From: Planctomycetota bacterium
GTDB taxonomy: Bacteria; Planctomycetota; Planctomycetia; Planctomycetales; Planctomycetaceae
Assembly (NCBI GenBank): GCA_027618475.1
Contig: JAQCEJ010000024.1
Location: 1 to 61,352, forward strand
Reading direction: 5' to 3'
DNA length: 61,352 nt
The position numbers and the translations under genes were made by a program. The notes beneath the pieces are model-generated. The model was not told the origin of the DNA, made no database searches, and saw only the letters and a list, made by a program, of their open reading frames with translations. How positions within the stretch are numbered: the stretch's first letter is position 1; each line of letters starts with the position of its first letter. Positions 26,508 to 34,987 of this stretch are shown here, one piece after another.

Positions 26508-26683
26508 CTGGGCAGGTCTTCTGGCTTCCGGGTGACCCTACTGACTACACCTTCCCACGACGTCCAAGCGTTCGCAGTGGATTACGTAGCGTTCGTTCCC
26601 GGTTACAGCGGCGGGACCGCAACGGATTTGCACCGTTTTCCCTATTCTTCCTCCCGGCACACAACCGGGAAGACACCCATGTC
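26503..26683 (-). promoter_or_regulatory. Cobalamin (AdoCbl-class) riboswitch
   Basis: Read on the minus strand, the conserved core is complete: AGGGAA, GGTGCAAATCC, GCGGTCCCGCCGCTGTAACCGGG (the last in two overlapping blocks), CCACTG, GGGAAGG and the B12 box AGCCAGAAGACCTGCC. The outer P1 stem closes (GACAT/ATGTC, GGG/CCC, GTCTT/AAGAC), and P2 (CTTCCCGG/CCGGGAGG) is also formed. The aptamer is about 181 nt and is followed, 286 nt on, by the DUF1559 start codon. Family knowledge: such RNAs bind adenosyl- or methylcobalamin and lower expression of downstream genes. Confidence 0.93.
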
Positions 26684-26691
26684 AGCCGTCG

Positions 26692-26719
26692 ATCATATCG
26701 TGCGAATCGAGTTCGTCAA
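26692..26719 (-). promoter_or_regulatory. Sigma70-type promoter of the riboswitch transcript
   Basis: On the minus strand TTGACG (plus 26714-26719) and TATGAT (plus 26692-26697) are separated by 16 nt. A start at about 26685 would begin the RNA one or two bases before the riboswitch P1 stem. Confidence 0.7.
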
Positions 26720-26944
26720 GCATGCGCCAAAAAAATTCAGCGAAGGGGTCATGCCGAAATCTACGCACGGGGACGACCGTTCTAAATAACGAGCTGAATT
26801 CTGAGCCTCCGGGTGCAAGTTCGAGAAAAGAAATTGAGAACCGACCTTGTGTACCGACGGAAAGTGAATTAAATCAACGTTTGCCACGATGCACCCTCTC
26901 ACACACTGCAGGTGCCAGGTCTTCTACGTTGAACAAAGGCTTCA
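26720..26944. other. Intergenic stretch without recognised gene
   Basis: This divergent spacer between the riboswitch promoter (-) and the membrane protein gene (+) shows only short unsupported open frames. No further RNA motif was recognised. Confidence 0.4.
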
Positions 26945-27637
26945 ATGATCTCCTCCCATTCCCCTTCAGAAACCGGCACGCCACAACCTTCACCTCGCGG
27001 CACATCCGGCGTTTCGTGGCGCAGTGTGATTGCGGCGTTGCCTGACATTGCGCTCGCCGGGGCGTTTCTCATCACCTGGATCAGCCCCTACACTTTTGGC
27101 GACACAGCCGTGCGGTATTTTATGCTGACGATGCTGCTCGAGTTTATCATCGTCCATTCATCGGCATTTATGGGAAATGTCATCTTCTCGCGAGGAAGCA
27201 AGTCGGGGCGAGTGATCGCGCTCGTGGGACTGGGATTGTTTTACTCGTTGTTCGTCGGCGGCTTTGCCATCGGCTTTGGAGAGTGGTGGCCGATCTATGC
27301 CTTCTGGGGACTGACGTTCAATCGTATGCTCGGCGTTATTATCGGCGACGCCGTCGAAGGGCAGGAGAGCCTGTATGTGAGAGCGGGATGGGCCCTCTCG
27401 GCGATCTACTATCTCGCCGGGGCGTTTCTCACGACTCTTCTCCCTTTGCCCAGTTTGGGCATCACGCCGCCCGTTCGAGACACGCTCGATCTCCCCGGCG
27501 ACGGCCTGTGGATCGACGAACCTTATCGTGTGCTGGCGTTCGGTTTTTTGTATTTCGCGCTGACGGCGGTGGGAGAACTCCGGGGCTGGGCCAAGAACGA
27601 ACAATTTTTGAAAGGAGTGCCGCGAGAAAACGAGTGA
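26945..27637 (+). CDS. Integral membrane protein, function unknown
   Basis: The 230-residue protein has a Ser/Pro/Thr-rich cytoplasmic start (about 1-25) and about six transmembrane helices (near 31-50, 58-80, 88-110, 112-130, 146-170 and 195-215). Conserved-looking polar positions inside the membrane region include EFIIVHSSAFMG, GEWWPIYAFWGLTFNR and IDEPYR. No known family was recognised. It could be an enzyme or small transporter. It is convergent with the OsmC gene and stands alone. Confidence 0.6.
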   Translation: MISSHSPSETGTPQPSPRGTSGVSWRSVIAALPDIALAGAFLITWISPYTFGDTAVRYFMLTMLLEFIIVHSSAFMGNVIFSRGSKSGRVIALVGLGLFYSLFVGGFAIGFGEWWPIYAFWGLTFNRMLGVIIGDAVEGQESLYVRAGWALSAIYYLAGAFLTTLLPLPSLGITPPVRDTLDLPGDGLWIDEPYRVLAFGFLYFALTAVGELRGWAKNEQFLKGVPRENE

Positions 27638-27665
27638 AGTCAAATCTCTCTATCAATACCCGGCG

Positions 27666-28193
27666 TCAGCTTCGAGTCACTGTCACCGTCGGCGGATGAA
27701 GCAGCGTTTGATAAATAACGCAATACCGCTCGGTCAGTTTCAGCAGTTTATCGATCTGTTCGGGGGAGGCATCCGTATCGAGATTGAAGTCCAGCCGGAC
27801 ATTCTGCATGCCGATCGGTGCTTCTTTCGACACGCCGAGCGTACCGCGAAAGTCGACGTCACCTTTTGCATCGATGTGGGCGCTCTTGAGTTCGATTCCT
27901 AACGCTTGCGAGACGACATTCAGGGTCACGCCGGCACATGCCACCAATGCTGCGAGCAGCATGTCGCCTGAACAGGCCCCCGAACCATCCCCACCCGCTG
28001 CGGGATGCAGTTTCGATGTGACGGTGACGTGTTCCGTCTCTACCGTGCACGCCGTTGCGGCACCGAGCGTGCCGGTCGCATGCATCGTCACGAGAGCCGA
28101 AGCAGCATCTTGCCGGTATTTTTCCTTCAGCGGAGCCTGTATCGCTCGCAGTTCGTCGGCGTTCATGTTGGCTTTTCCAGGATTCTGTTCCAT
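27666..28193 (-). CDS. OsmC/Ohr family redox protein
   Basis: The 175-residue protein is of the OsmC/Ohr family, which reduces organic hydroperoxides using a reactive Cys pair. The first Cys lies in LVACAGVTLNVVSQ and the second in KLTERYCVIYQTL. The preceding GACSGDMLLAAL is the family's helix start. It is probably a cytosolic dimer. Its first ATG (28193) shares a base with the TAA of the zinc-ribbon membrane gene (TAATG); an internal ATG at 28166 is an alternative. A two-gene transcription unit with that membrane protein is likely. Confidence 0.88.
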   Translation of the reverse strand: MEQNPGKANMNADELRAIQAPLKEKYRQDAASALVTMHATGTLGAATACTVETEHVTVTSKLHPAAGGDGSGACSGDMLLAALVACAGVTLNVVSQALGIELKSAHIDAKGDVDFRGTLGVSKEAPIGMQNVRLDFNLDTDASPEQIDKLLKLTERYCVIYQTLLHPPTVTVTRS

Positions 28194-29032
28194 TATCCAT
28201 CACCCATCATTTTCATGTAGATAATTAACGACCACGTTCCAATGAAGGCGACATTCATGCCAATACCGATGAACGCGAGATAAATCGACCGCGAAACCCG
28301 GTCCCAGCGGGTGGAGATATAGTAGATGGGAAAGGCGAGTCCAATCCCACCCACAACTCCTAAAACGAGCAAATGCGGTTTGAGAGAATCGAGAAATTGA
28401 TCTTCGATATCTTCCACACCCGTCAGAGATCGGACGAGATAACGAGTTCCCACGGCCGTCAATACGGTGACCGGCCCCCAGGAGAGCAATCCCGACACCA
28501 GATTCAGCCCGAAGAACTTGGGATGCTCCTTGAACGAGAGCACCAGAAACCAGATGATCGAACCGAGCATCGACCCTACGCAGATCACTCCCGCCAGCCC
28601 GGTCGACACCCGCCAGACGTAATAGAAAAACTTGAGATAACTGTCCGATTGCATCCAGACCAGAAACCAGAGTATGCCGAACGAAACAAAGTGCACTCCG
28701 AGCACGATCCCGGCGAACTTTCCGAGATTGCCGATGATGACGTCTTCGTGTTCGTGATCGATGCGGTCGGTGGTTTTTTTGACTTTTTTCTGCGTATCTT
28801 CAATCTGCCGTTTTTTATAGGCCCGCGACTTGCGTTCTTCCTCCGCCAGATCGAGCCCGGCCAGATCAATGTGGCCATCGGGATCGACCGGTTCCTCCTC
28901 TTGGGCCTTTTTCTTCCGAGCTGGAACAGCAAACGAAGTTTCACACTCCTTGCAACGGATTTTCTTTCCGGCTAATTCGTCTTTAAGACGATACTCCTTC
29001 GAACATTGGGGACACTTTACCTGAATCGTCAT
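28193..29032 (-). CDS. Zinc-ribbon multi-pass membrane protein
   Basis: The 279-residue protein starts with a zinc ribbon of the MJ0042/Zn-ribbon type: CPQC near residue 8, RLKDELAGKKIRCKEC, then SFAVPARKKK. An acidic and basic cytoplasmic helical linker runs to about residue 100. Five or six transmembrane segments follow (first FAGIVLGVHFVSFGILWFLV). Such ribbons fused to membrane domains are very common in planctomycetes; the function is unknown. ATG 29032 is preceded by GAAACGGCA. It lies upstream of the OsmC gene with a one-base overlap. A 90-bp repeat sits between this gene's start and the next upstream gene. Confidence 0.75.
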   Translation of the reverse strand: MTIQVKCPQCSKEYRLKDELAGKKIRCKECETSFAVPARKKKAQEEEPVDPDGHIDLAGLDLAEEERKSRAYKKRQIEDTQKKVKKTTDRIDHEHEDVIIGNLGKFAGIVLGVHFVSFGILWFLVWMQSDSYLKFFYYVWRVSTGLAGVICVGSMLGSIIWFLVLSFKEHPKFFGLNLVSGLLSWGPVTVLTAVGTRYLVRSLTGVEDIEDQFLDSLKPHLLVLGVVGGIGLAFPIYYISTRWDRVSRSIYLAFIGIGMNVAFIGTWSLIIYMKMMGDG

Positions 29033-29057
29033 TGCCGTTTCTTTCCATCCGAAAACA

Positions 29058-29149
29058 CTACAGGCCGTTTTATAAACCTCTGGACGGCAGTTTTTTAGGA
29101 CAATTTGAACGCATATTCTGTTGCCAACCGAGTCATGAAACCAGTTCTA
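29058..29149 (-). repeat. 90-bp TIR repeat, copy C (most diverged)
   Basis: On the minus strand it begins TAGAACTGGTTTCATGACTC and ends AGGTTTATAAAACGGC, then CTGTAG. The length and order match copies A, B and D. Base changes in the two inverted arms are not compensatory. It lies 43 nt 3' of the preceding minus-strand gene. Confidence 0.8.
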
Positions 29150-29192
29150 CTACGATAGCCTTCCGCCGGGGCCAATTACAATTCACATTTTT

Positions 29193-30392
29193 TCAGGGCT
29201 TCCACACCGTTTTCAGCGGCATCATCATCGACTGCGGACTCGTCGCCGCCCCGACATGCACCGGCATGGTGACGAAATGATACCAGACATCGAGCTCTTT
29301 CGTTTTCGACTTTCGAATGAACTTCGTCCGTTCGATTTGCGTTCGTCCGTCGGCGTCGACTTGAATCGAATCGGCTATTTCGCCGAAATATGCGACCGAA
29401 ATCGCTGTGCAGCGTTCTTTATCCATGACATGCGCCCAGCCTTCAGCATAGTGCGAAAAAATGTCAGACTGCACCATATATGGTTCGGGATGATCAGCCG
29501 GACCTCGCAACACGTTCCACCGATGTTCGCCACTTTTACGGTAGGCGTTCATGATCGCCGTTTGTCCGGAAGAGAGAGGTGCATACACCAGGCTTCCCGC
29601 ACCGAAGTCGACAAGAGTTGGCTGATCGACGATGTTAAGATTTAAGTCGATGCCTAACGATTCGATCGCATCGTCCGGGTCGTCGAATGTCCATTCGACT
29701 TGCACCCAGCTTTTCGACCGTGGGAACGAAAGATGGATCGTCGATGGGATCGACGCATCACCGTGCGTGACCGCGACATCGAATTCCAGTTCGCATTGAA
29801 ACGGCCCCTGCTTGGTGATGCGGCTGCCGGTCACACGCGCCGGCGAATTCTCACCGCCGAGCGAAACGGTTTCCCCTTCGAGCAATTTCACGAAGAAGCC
29901 TGCCGACTCAGACCGCATGAATTCCAGCTCCGGCGTCGTGACCGTTTCGAGAAATCCCCGCAGATCTTTGCGAATTTTCCACGACAGATAGTTCGTATGC
30001 TTGATGACGTAATGATCGTCGTGTTCGTCGATCATCATCCCCGGCTCGGGTTCTTCGGGAGGCATCACATCGTCGCCATATTCGATTTCGTATATTCGCA
30101 ATTCCTCAGGCAGAAAACTTGCATCGAAGTCGAGCGAGACACCGGCGGCGTTTTTGCGGAACTGCGCCGGTATCGGTTTGCCGTCAAGCAGCAGTCGAAA
30201 TCTGGTCCCTTCGTCGACGTGGTCTTTCCAGGTCAGGTTGGCTTGCACCGGATAGCCGAACCGCCGAATTCCTGCAGTTTCCTCAACGAACAATTCCCCG
30301 CGTTCGGCGGCATGACACGCCGAACCGACGACGAACATTAAAAACAGTGTTAATAATGTTTTATGGCGAAGTGAATTGAATCGAATAAACAT
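29193..30392 (-). CDS. Exported protein, possibly polysaccharide-lyase-like (PcRGLX/YetA type)
   Basis: The 399-residue protein has a signal peptide (hydrophobic about residues 12-28, then CHAAERG). The mature part is beta-rich: VEETAGIRRFGYPVQANLTW, KPIPAQFR, DDHYVIKHTNYLSWKIRKD and FPRSKSWVQVEWTFDDP. This looks like the RIFT-barrel N-terminus seen in exo-rhamnogalacturonan lyase-like proteins, but I cannot confirm it. It overlaps the upstream glycoside-hydrolase-like gene by 32 nt, so the two are co-transcribed and may act on the same carbohydrate in the periplasm. No catalytic residues can be named. Confidence 0.6.
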   Translation of the reverse strand: MFIRFNSLRHKTLLTLFLMFVVGSACHAAERGELFVEETAGIRRFGYPVQANLTWKDHVDEGTRFRLLLDGKPIPAQFRKNAAGVSLDFDASFLPEELRIYEIEYGDDVMPPEEPEPGMMIDEHDDHYVIKHTNYLSWKIRKDLRGFLETVTTPELEFMRSESAGFFVKLLEGETVSLGGENSPARVTGSRITKQGPFQCELEFDVAVTHGDASIPSTIHLSFPRSKSWVQVEWTFDDPDDAIESLGIDLNLNIVDQPTLVDFGAGSLVYAPLSSGQTAIMNAYRKSGEHRWNVLRGPADHPEPYMVQSDIFSHYAEGWAHVMDKERCTAISVAYFGEIADSIQVDADGRTQIERTKFIRKSKTKELDVWYHFVTMPVHVGAATSPQSMMMPLKTVWKP

Positions 30393-31788
30393 GGGCGTCT
30401 CTCATCACGAATTTCAGACGAATGGTTGTTCCTGCAAGCGCCGACAGATCGCTGCCGCTTTGCCACGTGACAACGCGATCGACGTCGTTGCCGTAAATTT
30501 CGGCGGCCTCTTCCCGGCTATATTCAGGGAGCTCGTTACCGTTTTCATCGAGCAAGGCAATGTGAATGCTGCCGGGGGCCGACGTCTGAAAGTTGAGATG
30601 CAGTTCCGAACCGGTGAATGTCAGCGGTTTCGTGACAAATTCACCTCCTGCAGGTGAGGCATGCACCGAGGCGAATCCATCGAGACGCAGCGAACCGCGG
30701 CGCAGTCGCACGTTGGGATGACGAAAATTTTCGACCCAGTAGACCGACATTTCCGTAGGTCCGGTGGGTACGATGCCCCACGTCGGCAAGTTGGTGCGGT
30801 CGGTCCAGTCTTCCTGATCGGTCCCCGGTCTGATAAATGCATCGAGAAATGTACGGTTAAAATGCACTCCATCGCGACTGGTGATCAACACACCGTCTGA
30901 GACCCCCGGATAAAGATGTCCCGGAACCGGTTTGCGGCTCTCGATAAAACGCATCGGCAGGCCGACGTAGATGTGTGGCGCTCGAAAGTACGGCGTGACG
31001 GCGTTCGTGTAGAGATGCTCCATCGGCGTCCCTTCGGGAAATACGATCGACTCGCTGGGCGACCAGTTGAGAAAGTCGACCGACGTCGCCGTGCGGATGT
31101 GCCGTACGCCGTTCACAAACAACCGCGCATAAGCGATATACTCACCGCGCAGTGGATCCCAGAACGCCAGATTTTGCGAGTCGTTATGGCCATCGGCCAG
31201 AACGCCTGATTTGACTTTCTTCCAGTGAATGGCATCAGGCGATGTGAATAATGTGATCGGCCCGCCACAAAGGCATTTGTAGCGTTCCTCGGCTGGTGCA
31301 ACAGGGTTGTCATCGCGGAAGACGTTAAAACTGTGAATGCCCGTCTCTGCCCAGATGATGTTATTATCTTTACTTCCCTCGAATTCGATGAGTCCCAGCG
31401 ATGGTCGCGTCCAATGGATGCCATCGGTACTTTCGGCATACGACGTGTAATCGACTCCCGATCCGTCGGTATCGTTGCTGTAATAAAGGCGATACAGGTC
31501 GCCATCTTTGAGAATGCAGGTGAAGCCGGTCGTTGGACCGGCCCACGGTTGATCGAGCGGCAGTGCGATCTCGCGTTCGACGGCCGGGTGCAGTTCGAGT
31601 GCGACGCCGTCCATCGTGTCGATCAACCAGTCATCGACAAAAAGTTCACGTCGGGATGCGAGATCACGAACGTTCGTGGTATCATCGGCGCGCGCATCTC
31701 CGAAAAAACTCGCCACCAACAGGCATCCGTAACAGCCAAGAATCCAGAACGTCGGCCGGCGGTAGATATCGGTCGTGTTATTCATCAT
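30361..31788 (-). CDS. Exported five-bladed beta-propeller glycoside hydrolase-like protein
   Basis: The roughly 475-residue protein has a signal peptide (ILGCYGCLLVASFFGDARA). The propeller pattern follows the GH43/GH32/GH130 style: RRELFVDDWLID, CILKDGDLYRLYYSND, YAESTDGIHWTRPSLGL, YVGLPMRFI and LITSRDGVHFNRTFLDAFI. Acidic residues in VDDW and the repeated DG(V/I)HW segments are typical of these folds, but a catalytic pair cannot be proven. The C-terminal about 100 residues form a beta-sandwich. ATG 31788 (alternatively 31785) gives the best signal peptide. It is the first gene of a two-gene operon with an overlapping exported protein. Confidence 0.7.
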   Translation of the reverse strand: MMNNTTDIYRRPTFWILGCYGCLLVASFFGDARADDTTNVRDLASRRELFVDDWLIDTMDGVALELHPAVEREIALPLDQPWAGPTTGFTCILKDGDLYRLYYSNDTDGSGVDYTSYAESTDGIHWTRPSLGLIEFEGSKDNNIIWAETGIHSFNVFRDDNPVAPAEERYKCLCGGPITLFTSPDAIHWKKVKSGVLADGHNDSQNLAFWDPLRGEYIAYARLFVNGVRHIRTATSVDFLNWSPSESIVFPEGTPMEHLYTNAVTPYFRAPHIYVGLPMRFIESRKPVPGHLYPGVSDGVLITSRDGVHFNRTFLDAFIRPGTDQEDWTDRTNLPTWGIVPTGPTEMSVYWVENFRHPNVRLRRGSLRLDGFASVHASPAGGEFVTKPLTFTGSELHLNFQTSAPGSIHIALLDENGNELPEYSREEAAEIYGNDVDRVVTWQSGSDLSALAGTTIRLKFVMRDAHVYSIQFTSP

Positions 31789-31911
31789 AAAGCCCGTTCC
31801 CGCAGAGATTGAGTTCGTTACCCAAACTATTGCCATCTATTGTGATCAACAGGGAGACCGGTCGCAATCGACCGATGAATTTTCGGCATACAGAGAGGAT
31901 AACGTTTGTCA

Positions 31912-32193
31912 ATGTCCTACGACGAAGACGATGACAACAACTGGGACGACTACCCCGATGATGAAGATGACGCCGGGGATCTCGCGAATTGTCCCGAATG
32001 TGGTGCCGAGGTTTATGAAGAAGCCGAATCGTGCCCGGCGTGCGGTCACTGGTTTCTGTCGGATGACCGCGACGCGATGCACAGAAACACGCACCGACAG
32101 GGAGAGAACCCCGAATCGACTGCGATCAGCATCGTCGTCAAGATCGTCGCCGTGATATTGGCGATTATGATTTTAGTAAGCGTGCTGATGTGA
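31912..32193 (+). CDS. Small acidic zinc-ribbon protein with C-terminal membrane anchor
   Basis: The 93-residue protein starts with a very acidic tract ([11 protein letters not shown]), then a zinc ribbon with two CxxC pairs (NCPECGAEV and SCPACGHWF). The C-terminal membrane helix is [20 protein letters not shown]. It is a tail-anchored cytoplasmic protein of unknown function and probably binds one zinc. ATG 31912 is preferred over an in-frame TTG at 31906. It is divergent from the propeller gene and convergent with the DUF7689-type gene. Confidence 0.75.
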   Translation: MSYDEDDDNNWDDYPDDEDDAGDLANCPECGAEVYEEAESCPACGHWFLSDDRDAMHRNTHRQGENPESTAISIVVKIVAVILAIMILVSVLM

Positions 32194-32232
32194 GAGGGTG
32201 AGCAGGAACGAACGGTGCGCCAAACTGTTTCG

Positions 32233-32661
32233 TTAAGATTTCGTGGCCAGTGGTCGCTTCATAAACTGAACGACTTCTCCATAGATACCACCTGCAATGT
32301 CCTCAGGACTGTCGTGTTCAATGTCTTCCTCTCGCCCAAGTTTGCTGGTCCATTTTCCATCAGATAATTGTCGAGCCGCGTGTGTATAGAAAATTCCCGA
32401 ACCGTAAAGTGCAACTTTCTCAAATCCCGCTTCGAAAACTCCGTCGTGACAGTCTTCGTATCCTAACGAAATAAACGCTTGTTCGAGAATTCCGATTCCA
32501 TATTCTCCCATTGGCGATTCAACGGGCCAATACACATTTGGCTGCCACCAGTGCTCGATGTCAGAAGCGGCCCAAGCGACACAATTGTATGCAACATTAG
32601 GAGGGCTCGTGATCCGATAATTGTTTTCGGATAATCTCGGAAAATCGTTCTTTGAGGTCAT
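32233..32661 (-). CDS. DUF7689-type protein, function unknown
   Basis: The 142-residue protein contains YNCVAWAASDIEHWWQP and VYWP, followed later by LGYEDC and FEKVALYG, the pattern of the DUF7689 family as I recall it. The Cys-x-Ala-x-Ala and His/Trp cluster hints at a papain-like or NlpC-like active site, but this is inference. ATG 32661 overlaps the TGA of the upstream small gene (ATGA), so the two are translationally coupled and probably act together. No signal peptide is present. Confidence 0.65.
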   Translation of the reverse strand: MTSKNDFPRLSENNYRITSPPNVAYNCVAWAASDIEHWWQPNVYWPVESPMGEYGIGILEQAFISLGYEDCHDGVFEAGFEKVALYGSGIFYTHAARQLSDGKWTSKLGREEDIEHDSPEDIAGGIYGEVVQFMKRPLATKS

Positions 32662-32969
32662 TTTGGCAGATAACCTTGGTCGCGTCCCCAATCGATCCAG
32701 TCTTGTGCCATTTCATTCACTCGACCCGTAGAGCTGGCTGAAACCGGGTTTTCTGTTGTGATCGCTTCCAGCGCCCAAAACCACTGATCGGGATCGCGCG
32801 CGAGTTCTTCGAGAATCATCGAAACAGCAGGAGTTCCCATTCCAATGATTTGCTGATACGGTTTGAGCATTGCCATCTGGGCGGAGTTCGAAAGATAGCG
32901 AGATTGAGTTTTCCATTCCGCGGTTAACTTTTGAAACCGCTCACGGCTGCTGATTTGCGAAATGCTCAT
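32658..32969 (-). CDS. Small helical protein coupled to the DUF7689-type gene
   Basis: The 103-residue soluble protein includes RERFQKLTAEWKTQSRYLS, IIGMGTPAVSMILEELARD, WFWALEAITTENPV and DWIDWGRDQGYLPK. The central part looks like one or two HEAT-like helical pairs. No known family was recognised with confidence. The start at 32969 is chosen because it matches the hydrophilic beginning; an upstream ATG would add 21 unlikely residues. The 4-nt overlap with the next gene suggests a two-component unit, possibly an immunity or regulatory partner. Confidence 0.6.
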   Translation of the reverse strand: MSISQISSRERFQKLTAEWKTQSRYLSNSAQMAMLKPYQQIIGMGTPAVSMILEELARDPDQWFWALEAITTENPVSASSTGRVNEMAQDWIDWGRDQGYLPK

Positions 32970-33088
32970 ACCACGTCTCCCACCAAGCACCGAAATAGCG
33001 CATAAATCAAGCTGCATCCAAGGCATGAACATACTACAATTAGGATGTGCCGAAAAGAGGAATTCGTTCGAACTTCGGAAGCACTTTT

Positions 33089-33466
33089 ATGCCGGCATTG
33101 AGCACGAAACGCCGCTGTCACAACTGTGGTTTTCGTCTGCGCGACGATATTGCAGAGAATTGTCCGAATTGTTATTCCCATCTCGCTCAAGTCGGCGTGT
33201 GGAGCGAACTCTACGAATGGGGAATAACGCGGCAGAAGGGTCGCGCGCATTTCATCTGGGGGGCGTCCATTTTTAACACAGCGGTGACGTCCGTAGGCGC
33301 GATTCTGGCAATGTATTTTTCCAAAGGAATTCTATGGTGGCTTGTTGCGATTCTCGCGTCTTCTACATTTGTCAGCAGTTACCTCATTCAACGCCGGCAA
33401 TGGCGACTCGCAGAGAGTGAAAACATGGTCGCAATAAATGAAGGAGTCGTCCATTCATCACGCTGA
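33089..33466 (+). CDS. Zinc-ribbon protein with two membrane helices
   Basis: The 125-residue protein has a zinc ribbon near its start (RRCHNCGFRLRD then ENCPNCYSHL). Two transmembrane helices follow (HFIWGASIFNTAVTSVGAIL and LWWLVAILASSTFVSSYLI) with a basic RRQWR end. It is probably an inner-membrane protein with a cytoplasmic zinc domain. ATG 33089 has GGAAG upstream. It overlaps the flavin-dependent halogenase-like gene by 29 nt, which implies co-expression. Confidence 0.7.
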   Translation: MPALSTKRRCHNCGFRLRDDIAENCPNCYSHLAQVGVWSELYEWGITRQKGRAHFIWGASIFNTAVTSVGAILAMYFSKGILWWLVAILASSTFVSSYLIQRRQWRLAESENMVAINEGVVHSSR

Positions 33467-34937
33467 CATCGCCATCATCGGTTCCGGTTTCGGCGGGAGC
33501 CTGCTCGCCCTGGTGCTGGCTCGTCGCGGTCAGTCCGTTGTGCTTATCGACCGGGCGGCTCATCCTCGATTTGCGATCGGAGAATCGTCGACACCTATCG
33601 CCGATATGATTCTTGCCGATCTCGCGGCCAGATACGACTTGCCACGGTTGTCGCCGCTGGCTCAATATGGGTCGTGGTGCCGTACATATCCGGAACTCAA
33701 GCGTGGTCGAAAGCGCGGGTTTTCGTATTTTCGGCATGAGCTTGGTCGTCCCTTTCAACCTGCGACTGATCACACGAACGAATTGCTCGTTGCCGCGAGC
33801 GGCGATAACGAGCGTTGCGATACGCATTGGTATCGTGCAGATGTCGATCGGTTCTTCGCGCGCGAAGCCGAGCGGGCCGGAGTCATGCTGCTCGAACAGA
33901 CCGCAATCGAGTGCTGCGAACTATCGGAGGAATGGAAACTATCGCTTCAACCGCGACAGAAACCGATGATGACCATTCAAACCGGCTTTCTCGTCGATGC
34001 GACGGGGAGCGGAGACTTCGGTCGACAATGGCTCGCGACCGAAGACGTCAGCGAGACATTACTCACGCATTCGCAGGCCATCTATTCGCATTTCGATCAT
34101 GTCGTGCCGTGGCGTGATATCCTCGAATCTTCGGGATCTCTGTTGTACGACCACCCGTTCGCCTGCGACGACGCGGCGCTGCATCATCTGTTCGACGAAG
34201 GTTGGATGTGGCAGCTGCGATTCGATCATGGAGTTGTCAGTGCAGGGTTTTCGTTCAACCGCAAAGTCGCTCCGCAACTCTCGGCCAACCCGGCGGAGAG
34301 CTGGTCGATCTGGTTGCAAAAATATCCATCGATCGCCGCGCAATTCGAGCGGGCGAAGAGGGTTGATCCCCCCGGGAAGATTTTCGTCAGTGGTCGATTG
34401 CAACGAAAGGCCAGTCGAGCGGTAGGGAGGAGATGGGCCGCTTTGCCGCATGCTTTCGGTTTCGTCGATGCTCTGCACAGCACGGGGATCGCCTGGAATC
34501 TCAGCGGCGTAGAACGCCTTGCCGAGATCCTCTGCGAATCGCCCGATGACACCATACGGATGAAACGTCTGGCAAACTACGAACGGCAACTGCAACGCGA
34601 ACTGGCGATGATCGACAATCTGGTCGATCTCTGCTACGAAACATTGCCGAGATTTCGACTGTTTGTGCTGGCGGTGATGGCCTACTTCACGGCGACGGTG
34701 ACGTACGAATCGCGCCGAATACAATCGCAGACAACGTCATTTATGTGTGCTGATGACGAACCGTTGTGCGCATGTCTTGATCAGGTATCTCGTCTCTTGC
34801 GAGAGATGCTGCATCATCCTGAATCGGAGTTCGACCGCGCAGAAGTTCGCATACGCCGGCTCATCGAACCGTACAACACCGCAGGATTATGCCGTCCGGA
34901 GGCGATGAATATGTATCAGCACACGGCGGCGCGGTAA
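33438..34937 (+). CDS. FAD-dependent halogenase-like monooxygenase
   Basis: The 499-residue flavoprotein begins HHADIAIIGSGFGGSLLALV (FAD-binding GxGxxG) and later GFLVDATGSGDFGRQWL, the second FAD segment. The sequence FAIGESSTPIADM resembles the GES/STP motif of flavin-dependent halogenases. The EGWMWQLRFDHGVVSAG segment aligns with the WxWxIP halogenase signature, but with Leu-Arg in place of Ile-Pro. Halogenation of a phenol, pyrrole or carrier-bound substrate is possible; a different FAD oxidation (geranylgeranyl reductase-like) is the alternative. A hydrophobic segment near residue 415 may touch the membrane. It overlaps the zinc-ribbon gene. Confidence 0.75.
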   Translation: MKESSIHHADIAIIGSGFGGSLLALVLARRGQSVVLIDRAAHPRFAIGESSTPIADMILADLAARYDLPRLSPLAQYGSWCRTYPELKRGRKRGFSYFRHELGRPFQPATDHTNELLVAASGDNERCDTHWYRADVDRFFAREAERAGVMLLEQTAIECCELSEEWKLSLQPRQKPMMTIQTGFLVDATGSGDFGRQWLATEDVSETLLTHSQAIYSHFDHVVPWRDILESSGSLLYDHPFACDDAALHHLFDEGWMWQLRFDHGVVSAGFSFNRKVAPQLSANPAESWSIWLQKYPSIAAQFERAKRVDPPGKIFVSGRLQRKASRAVGRRWAALPHAFGFVDALHSTGIAWNLSGVERLAEILCESPDDTIRMKRLANYERQLQRELAMIDNLVDLCYETLPRFRLFVLAVMAYFTATVTYESRRIQSQTTSFMCADDEPLCACLDQVSRLLREMLHHPESEFDRAEVRIRRLIEPYNTAGLCRPEAMNMYQHTAAR

Positions 34938-34987
34938 AGTCGTCTCGTATTTTGAAATTGGGCCAATGCAACAAGACTCCGTTCACT

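Noticed and set aside
26230-26785. Plus-strand protein genes through the riboswitch region
   Set aside because: The frames run across the highly conserved antisense of the riboswitch and have no family features.
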